From Isoetes taiwanensis (lineage: Eukaryota; Streptophyta; Lycopodiopsida; Isoetales; Isoetaceae): DNA of 64,000 nt. Of this stretch, positions 57,275-64,000 are shown piece after piece. Each line of letters opens with the position of its first letter. The first letter of the stretch is position 1. Position numbers and translations under genes: made by a program. Below the pieces are notes generated by a model. It searched no databases. It saw only the letters and a list, made by a program, of their open reading frames with translations, and was not told the origin of the DNA. Location of the stretch: contig JAJEKV010000054.1 in assembly GCA_021234155.1 (NCBI GenBank), positions 5,751,962 to 5,815,961 on the forward strand, given 5' to 3'.

Positions 57275-60200
57275 GGGATTATGTCTTGATTTTGGGACAA
57301 ATTTCATATTGCAAGTTTTTTAGTAACTTGATTAAAGTCACTATACGTTAACATATAATCACACACCTTAATATAAATTCACACCTTAACTTCAAATTAT
57401 AAAATCATATATCATGAAACTCAAGTAGTACACAACTTTTATTAACTGTGATTGATACATAGTAACTGTTTTTCATTTTTCCACCAGCATCCCCAAGGAT
57501 ATGAGAACCTTATTCCTTACATCCTGAGGTATTGTAACTCTCGCTTTTTTACTTGGAATAATTTTTGGAGTCCACAAGTACAATACGGTTTCAATGTCTA
57601 GCCAAAGATCAGGATCACTAGGATTTCTCCTCCACCTCTTTGTCCAACAATCTGAATATCTTTCTTTATTGGTGACATTACTCAACCGATGTCTTGGACA
57701 CCACCATTCCACGCCAAGCACCTTATTGAAGTTAACATCACCTTCTTCTTTGCAAATATCCGAGATAGTGTATCCCAACCACCTTTGGATAGGTCTCTAG
57801 ATCTATTTTGGTTTTACTACTACAAATTGGTGGCACTCCACGTCGATTAGAAGGTTCATAACAATCCATGCCTAGATATTTTGGCCTATCCTTCTTAGGA
57901 CCAACATAGTGTTTATCGATTGAGGAGGAGCATATGCCTTCACAATGCTACTAATGGTACCATCATCTTTCGGCCAACCGACTAATGTTTTCCACTTACT
58001 TTTAGGGAACCACCCTTCTTTTCGGCTCTCCGAGGATGTGTCTACCTCATCCAACAAGTTGATCACCTTCTTCCAATAATCTATCAATGTACGATTAGTC
58101 TCATCTGAATTAGTTTGCCAATGCTTGATGTAGTCGTTGATGCCATCCTTAGTCAATCCCAATTGCTTGACTTCTTCAGTTGGTTTTAGAGCTTTTGGTT
58201 GACCAGGAGGTATCATAGGCTTGCCATTTGCATCCATGTGCCAAATTTCTGCCCCACCTCTCCACTTCTCCTCTGAAGGTCTCATTTTCCATTGCATGAT
58301 TGGAATCCCTTCTCTCACCCAAAAAGTGAATTGAAGAGGTCTAGAATGACCTTCCATGTCGAGAGCATAACCATCCACAAAACTCTTCCAATCAGACACT
58401 TCTTCTATGAAAGATCCTATAGGAGATGGATTTGTACATCCATGAAATATTTCCAATAGCCTGGAAAAGTTGGTAACTGTCTGTTGTCTCAATACATGAC
58501 TATATTTTCCAAACAATGCGTCCACATCCTCATGAGTATGTCCGGGCATTAGGAACCCCAAATTGACTCTTTCAAAAATACCCACAGCTGTTAAGTAGGA
58601 TAGGAAAGAAAACATCCACCTGTTCTTATTTTGACCAGCACAATTATCTAGTTGCAAGAGGAGCTTTTTCGGGGCGGATCTCGAGGTCTAGCATGCGAGA
58701 TGTTGAAGCTCCAACATGTTCATTAGGTCCATTCCTCCTAAACCTTGCCTTGCTAAACTTTTCAATACTATTAGGGGTTCCATCCAACAATACACTATGT
58801 AGTGCCTGGCTAGCTGTAGGATCCTGGAGGTGATCATTGTAACCCTTCTCATAGTTTCTTAAACACCTCATGATACTCCCAATGTGAAAATCTGGACCAT
58901 CACTCCACAACTCTAAACTAAAATGGCCATAGTAGGTGCAGAGGCGCCCATGCAATATTGCCCCAGTCATTGAAATCTGCAAAGGGTATGATCTTCCACA
59001 TGACTTAGGAATGTACTTGAATTGTGGAAGACAAGTCTTCTGTTGGTCTATTTTATCATGTATAATACATAGATAGTTATTAGGTTCCATTGCAGATAAG
59101 GTCCTCCACATCCAATAAGTTGATCTACATGATAGTTGATCTGTCATATGGTCCTTCATATGTTCCCTTATCTTTGCCCTTAGACTTGGTTGCACAGTCT
59201 TATCTAGTGTCTCCTTCAGCTTAGCACATAAATTGCACTTGGCAAAGTTGTTTGAAGTTGCTATGGTCACATGCTTGAAATGCTTATTCCATAGCCTACA
59301 AAAACTGGGTTGGGATATAGAGGCCACTCCAAGTTCCTGTTTCAATCTCTTTTCAATGGGATGGCAATCTCTTTTCAACAATAACTCTACCCTGTTCATC
59401 CTTCTTACTCTTATGTTGCATGTTTTCTGCATTGAAATCCACATATTTTTCAAATATTTCCTTTGCAGCTATAGTTCTTGAGGTAGGCCTTACCAGGCCA
59501 GTGTTCCCGTGCAATGCAATTTTACTACCATTTTCATGTCTCTTTTGCCAGTTGTGCCAAGAAGAGGTTGGAATTCCATGTATAGCCATCCATGCTTTTG
59601 AACATATCCACTTTCCATTCAATGGGAATCTTTTCTTCTTTGATCTTTCATCCTGAATTGCATAGCCAAATATGGTGTACATGAAATTCCTCCTGCTATT
59701 ACACTTATGTTCCTGATATACCACCATCTCCTCTATTGTGAACATTCTAATACAGGAGGCCCAACAACATTCACTTCCTCTAACCATCATCAGGGCTTCA
59801 GGAGAACAATCATAATCTGACTTGCATCTTTTGGTGGGATAATGTTTGAAAGTTGGAAGTGGCCTCTTGCTACATCGTGTGAACATTATTGACAATGGTT
59901 CTACATCTATAGGAAACATGTAGTTCCCCTCCAGTTGAATACTGTCCCTAGGCCATGCAACAATAGTTGGAACCTCTAGTTGCTTCACACAAGCAAGGCA
60001 TTCTTGTTTGCCTGAACCCTTTTCCTTCCAATTGTTATATAATTTTGAGATTGCCACACCTAACCTGTCCTCCCCTAATCTTTCATCATTCACTGCATTG
60101 ATAGGATCTGCTAGAACAATAATCCCTTCTCCTACTGCCTCTCTGTTGCATGCATGCAGGATCTTGACCTTTTTGTTTTTCCAATCGACCCGAGTATAAA

Positions 60201-60348
60201 GTACAATTTTTTTTCCTTTGGCATCATCCTTTTCATTTCTGGTCTTTTCCTTTCCTTTGCCATCATCTTTGTCATCTTCATTAGTTGCGGATTTTTCCTT
60301 GCCTTGATCAGCATCATTGGGGGCCTTGGGGGGTTTAGCATTTTGCAT
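57275..60348 (-). mobile_element. DUF7869-like transposon-type unit, copy 1
   Basis: The left boundary is set by where similarity to copy 2 begins (GGGATTATGTCTTGATTTTG at 57275, GGGATTATGTCTTAATTTTG at 61319). The right boundary is unknown; I place it at the first plausible start codon. I could not find a matching inverted terminus on the right, so calling it a transposon rests on the protein and on the duplication. Confidence 0.5.
57473..60348 (-). pseudogene. Large RNase H/DDE-type (DUF7869-like) protein, frameshifted copy 1
   Basis: The N-terminal frame (60348-59353) starts MQNAKPPKAP, is very acidic/basic for about 50 residues, then has cysteine-rich CLACVKQLE, ECCWASCIRMF and KWICSKAWMAIHGIPTSSWH. 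A shifted frame (59453-58644) gives SFCRLWNKHFKHV, FAKCNLCAKL, the R-rich SCRSTYWMWR, CIIHDKIDQQK and MTGAILHG. The last frame from 58657 has LDNCAGQNKNRWMFSFLSYL and FLMPGHTHEDVDALFGKYSH. A tail at 57778-57473 reads VEWWCPRHR. This domain order matches the DUF7869 proteins common in animal and fungal mobile-element-like genes, where D...D...D/E residues suggest an RNase H fold. The function as transposase is inferred. At least three frameshifts, or unrecognised introns, break it. Confidence 0.7.
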
Positions 60349-61318
60349 GCCATTGACCTAAAATGCATAAAAACATATAGTAAATTAGCATATCCAATTA
60401 ACATCTCCCTAGCATGAGTTAACCTATAATATATTAACCTATAATAACCTTAAATGTTGTAACCTTAGAAACAACTTTTAAGGTTATTATAGGTTAGCAG
60501 TTTTTAGGTTAGAAGTTAATTATAATTATAGGTTATTATAGGTTAGAAGTTTTAAGGTAGGTTATTATAGGTTAAAAGTTAAGGTTAGAAGAAGTAAGTT
60601 TACAACTTTTAAGGTTAGAAGTTCTAAGGTTAAAACTTCTAACCTTAAATAAATATAACCTTTAAACTTCTAAAACTTAAAACTTCTAAATTCTAATTCA
60701 TAAACTATTAAACTTAAAACCTTAACTATTAACTTATAACCTTAAAATATTACCTTAAAATTTCTTATAACTTATAACCTTAACCCCTTGTAATAAATTT
60801 TCGCGGCAGTTATTATGGCGCGGTACGAATTTTTTAAAGTAGTTATTACATTCAGTTTACACTCCCTTTCCAAATTTTCTGTCTCTCTTTCGAACTGCTG
60901 GTGCGATTTCGAACTTCATACTAGTGTGCTTACAATCTGCCGACCGGTGCGTTTACAATCGCTTTAAACACAATCTCTATTTGGTGTGCTTACAATCTGG
61001 TGCTTTTGAATAATCACTGGAGCTTTTTTATCTTTGGTGCACTTCGAGCTTCTCGGCTTTCGAGGTAAAGCTTTTATTTAAAGCTTTTCTAGTTTTTAAC
61101 ACGGCTTTCGAGTTTTTCGCCCGGCTTTTCGATTTTTTACGGCTTTTTCTCTGTGGCTTTTCGGCTTCTACAATCTTCTGCTTTTGGTTTTTCTGCTCAA
61201 AGGTTTCTCGGCCGGGGTTTTGATTTCTACAAAGCCGCCGGCTCAAAGGTTTTCGGCTTCTTCGGCTTCTATTGGCTCAAATCATCCGCTATTGGCTTCT
61301 TCTTCGGCTCAAATCAAA
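60349..61318. other. Spacer between the two DUF7869-like units, low complexity
   Basis: 60420-60780 is a dense array of short inverted and direct variants of AACCTTAAACTTCTAACCTA and TAGGTTATTATAGGTTAGAA. 61030-61318 is a degenerate CGGCTTTT/TTCGGCTTCT array. Between them lies a GCGG-containing stretch at 60800-60830. No gene. Confidence 0.55.
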
Positions 61319-64000
61319 ACCGGGATTATGTCTTAATTTTGGGATAAATTTTATATTGCATTTTTTTAGTAACTTTGTTAAATTCACTTTTTTAGTAACT
61401 TTGTTGCCCTTAGACTAGAATAGACGCGTTAACATATAATCACACACGGAATATAAATTCACACCTTAACTTCAAATTATAAAATCATATATCATGAAAC
61501 TCAAGTAGTACACAACTTTTATTAACGTGGTTGATACATAGTAAGCGCTTTTTCATTTTTCCACCAAAGCATCCCCAAGGATATGAGAACCTTATTCCTT
61601 ACATCCTGAGGTATTGTAACTCTCGCTGTTTTACTTGGAATAGTTTTTGGAGTCCACAAGTACAATACGGTTTCAATAGATAGCCAAAGATCAGGATCAC
61701 TAGGATTTCTCCTCCACCTCTTTGTCCAACAATCTGAATATCTTTCTTTATTGGTGACATTACTCAACCGATGTCTTGGACACCACCATTCCATTCCACG
61801 CACCTTATTGAAGTTAACATCACCTTCTTCTTTGCAAATATCCGAGATAGTGTATCCCAACCACTTTGGATAGGTCTCTAGATCTCTTTGGTTTTACTAC
61901 TACAAATTGGTGGCACTCCACGTCAGTAGAAGGTTCATAACAATCCATGCCTAGATATTTTGGCCTATCCTTCTTAGGACCAACATAGTGTTTATCAGAT
62001 TGAGGAGGAGCATATGCCTTCACAATGCTACTAATGGTACCATCATCTTCGTCAGCACCAGCTAATGTTTTCCACTTACTTTTAGGGAACCACCCTTCTT
62101 TCAGCTCTTCTGAGGATGTGTCTACCTCATCCAACAAGTTGATCACCTTCTTCCAATAATCTATCAATGCACGATTAGTCTCATCTGAATTAGTTTGCCA
62201 ATGCTTGATGTAGTCATTGATGCCATCCTTATTCAATCCCAATTGCTTGACTTCTTCAGTTGGTTTTAGAGCTTTTGGTTGACCAGGAGATATCATAGGC
62301 TTGCCATTTGCATCCCTGCACCAAATTTCTGCCCCAATCCACTTCTCCTCTGAAGGTCTCATTTTCCATTGCATGATTGGAATCCCTTCTCTCACCCAAA
62401 AAGTGAATTGAAGAGGTCTAGAATGACCTTCCATGTCGAGAGCATAACCATCCACAAAACTCTTCCAATCAGGCACTTCTTCTATGAGAGATCCTATAGG
62501 AGATGGATTTGTACATCCATGAAATATTTCCAATAGCCTGGAAAAGTTGGTAACTGTCTGTTGTCTCAATACATGACTATATTTTCCATCCTCATGAGTA
62601 TGTCCGGGCATTAGGAACCCCAAATTGACTCTTTCAAAAATACCCACAGCTGTTAAGTAGGATAGGAAAGAAAACATCCACCTGTTCTTAATTATCTAGT
62701 TGCAAGAGGAGCTTTCTGGGCAGATCTCGAGGTTTAGCACGAGATGTTGAAGCTCCAACATGTTCATTAGGTCCATTCCTCCTAAATCTTGCCTTGCTAA
62801 ACTTTTCAATACTATTAGGGGTTCCATCCAACAATGCACTATGTAGTGCCTGGCTAGCTGTAGGATCCTGTAGGTGACCATTGTAACCCTTCTCATAGTT
62901 TCTTAAACACCTCATGATACTCCCAATGTGAAAATATGGACCATCACTCCACAACTCTAAACTGAAATGGTCATAATAGGTCTGAGACTGCCCATGCAAT
63001 ATTGCCCCAGTCATTGAAATCTGCAAAGGGTATGATCTTCCACATGACTTAGGAATGTACTTGAATTGTGGAAGACAAGTCTTCTGTTGGTCCATTTTAT
63101 CATGTATAATACATAGATAGTTATTAGGTTCCATTGCAGATAAGGTCCTCCACATCCAATAAGTTGATCTACATGATAGTTGATCTGTCATATGGTCCTT
63201 CATATGTTCCCTTATTGGTTGCACAGTCTTATCTAGTGTCTCCTTCAGCTTAGCACATAAATTGCACTTGGCAAAGTTGTTTGAAGTTGCTATGGTCACA
63301 TGCTTGAAATGCTTATTCCATAGCCTACTAAAACTGGTTGGGATATAGAGGCCACCCAAGTTCCCAAGCAATGCATTTATTTCCTCTAATATGCTCTTCT
63401 AGCATTACAATGGGATGGCAATCTCTTTTCAACAATAACTCTACCCCTGTTCATCCTTCTTACTCTTATGTAGCATGTTTTTCGCATTGAAATCCACATA
63501 TCTTTCAAATATTTCCTTTGCTTCGGCTATAGTTCTTGAGGTAGGCCTTACTGGGCCGGTGTTCCCATGCAATGCAATTTTACTACCATTTTCATGTCTC
63601 TTTTGCCGGTTTGTGCCAAGAAGAGGTTGGAATTCCATGTATAGCCATCCATGCTTTTGAACATATCCACTTTCCATTCAATGGGAATCTTTTTCTTCTT
63701 TGATCTTTCATCCTGAATTGCATAGCCAAATATGGTGTACATGAAATTCCTCCTCGCTATCACACTTATGTTTTTGGAACGATATGTAGCTCTTGCTTTC
63801 CCATTAAAACTAGTACAAAAAAAAGTTCTCCTCTATTTGTGAACATTAGGTACTTTTTGGTCAACACAAGCTTTTACCCCAACAACATTCACTGAACATT
63901 CTAACTAACCTTCATCATCTAACCTTCATCATAGAGAACAATCATATCTTTTGGTGGGATAATGTTTGAAAGTTGGAAGTGGCCTCTTGCTACTTTGTGG
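61319..64000 (-). mobile_element. DUF7869-like unit, copy 2, continues beyond the window
   Basis: Collinear with copy 1 from 61319 to the window end, about 95% identical by eye over coding parts, with several 14-15 bp deletions. An unrelated 60-70 bp stretch at 63770-63835 replaces sequence found in copy 1. The 5' end lies right of 64000. Confidence 0.5.
61522..64000 (-). pseudogene. DUF7869-like protein, decayed copy 2
   Basis: Frames at 63677-63441, 63371-62688, 62677-61820 and 61860-61522 carry the same domains as copy 1. Two deletions fall inside the core motifs: 14 bp remove CAGQN from LDNCAGQNKNR and shift the frame at about 62690, and 15 bp remove residues of EDVDALFG, leaving HEDGKYSHV. 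A third 15 bp deletion removes five residues after TVQP. Conversely, copy 2 keeps the joining stretch SRAKPRDLPRKLLLQLDN that copy 1 has lost by frameshift. Its reading is therefore useful for reconstructing domain order but it cannot be functional. Confidence 0.68.

Noticed and set aside
60800..60840. GCGG-rich stretch considered as the inverted right terminus of DUF7869-like copy 1
   Set aside because: It does not match the reverse complement of the left boundary sequence well enough; the right terminus stays unresolved.

Overview
This is an AT-rich, repeat-dominated stretch of a land plant nuclear genome. The evidence is an auxin-response-factor-type gene with spliceosomal introns, plant-type L1 retrotransposons (a CCHC ORF1 plus a zf-RVT-like end to ORF2), a Ty1/copia element with an initiator-Met-tRNA primer site, and a Helitron. 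Several non-LTR elements are not of the L1/RTE kinds usual in seed plants. Together with an ARF that seems to lack a DNA-binding domain, this points to a seed-free plant (fern, lycophyte or bryophyte; a fern is my guess). I cannot name the species.

Layout. 1-4643: Ty1/copia element, minus strand, with its 5' LTR at 4244-4643; its 3' LTR lies off the left edge. About 4887-33999: a tandem duplication of a roughly 5.9 kb non-coding unit (copy 1 about 4887-10738, copy 2 about 10793-33999). Each copy has gained different insertions, so each serves as the empty site for the other. Copy 1 holds a truncated LINE (9568-10704). Copy 2 holds a 1.5 kb insertion, a 13.4 kb Helitron-like element (13021-26416), a LINE (27726-29160), an ORF1-only retroelement (30104-30722) and another LINE (31670-32826). 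The Helitron carries a nested LINE, telomere-like DNA, two large T-rich tandem units bounded by CA tracts, and what looks like a captured multi-exon gene fragment on the minus strand.

34026-35039 is a copia remnant. 35053-43061 is a full-length 8.0 kb plant L1 with perfect 13 bp target-site duplications, but its ORFs are broken. It sits beside an older L1 remnant and LINE fragments (to about 45200).

48564-50670 (minus) is the only gene that looks intact and functional: a three-exon, 532-residue protein with a Q-rich middle region and a complete C-terminal PB1 domain of the ARF/Aux-IAA family, but no B3 domain that I can find (ncARF-like).

57275-64000 holds two related copies of a large gene with a DUF7869-like, RNase H/DDE-type core. 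It is probably a DNA-transposon gene, and both copies are disrupted.

Almost everything except the ARF-like gene is mobile DNA or its debris. Apart from the ARF-like gene, none of the reading frames found looks able to make a complete protein.
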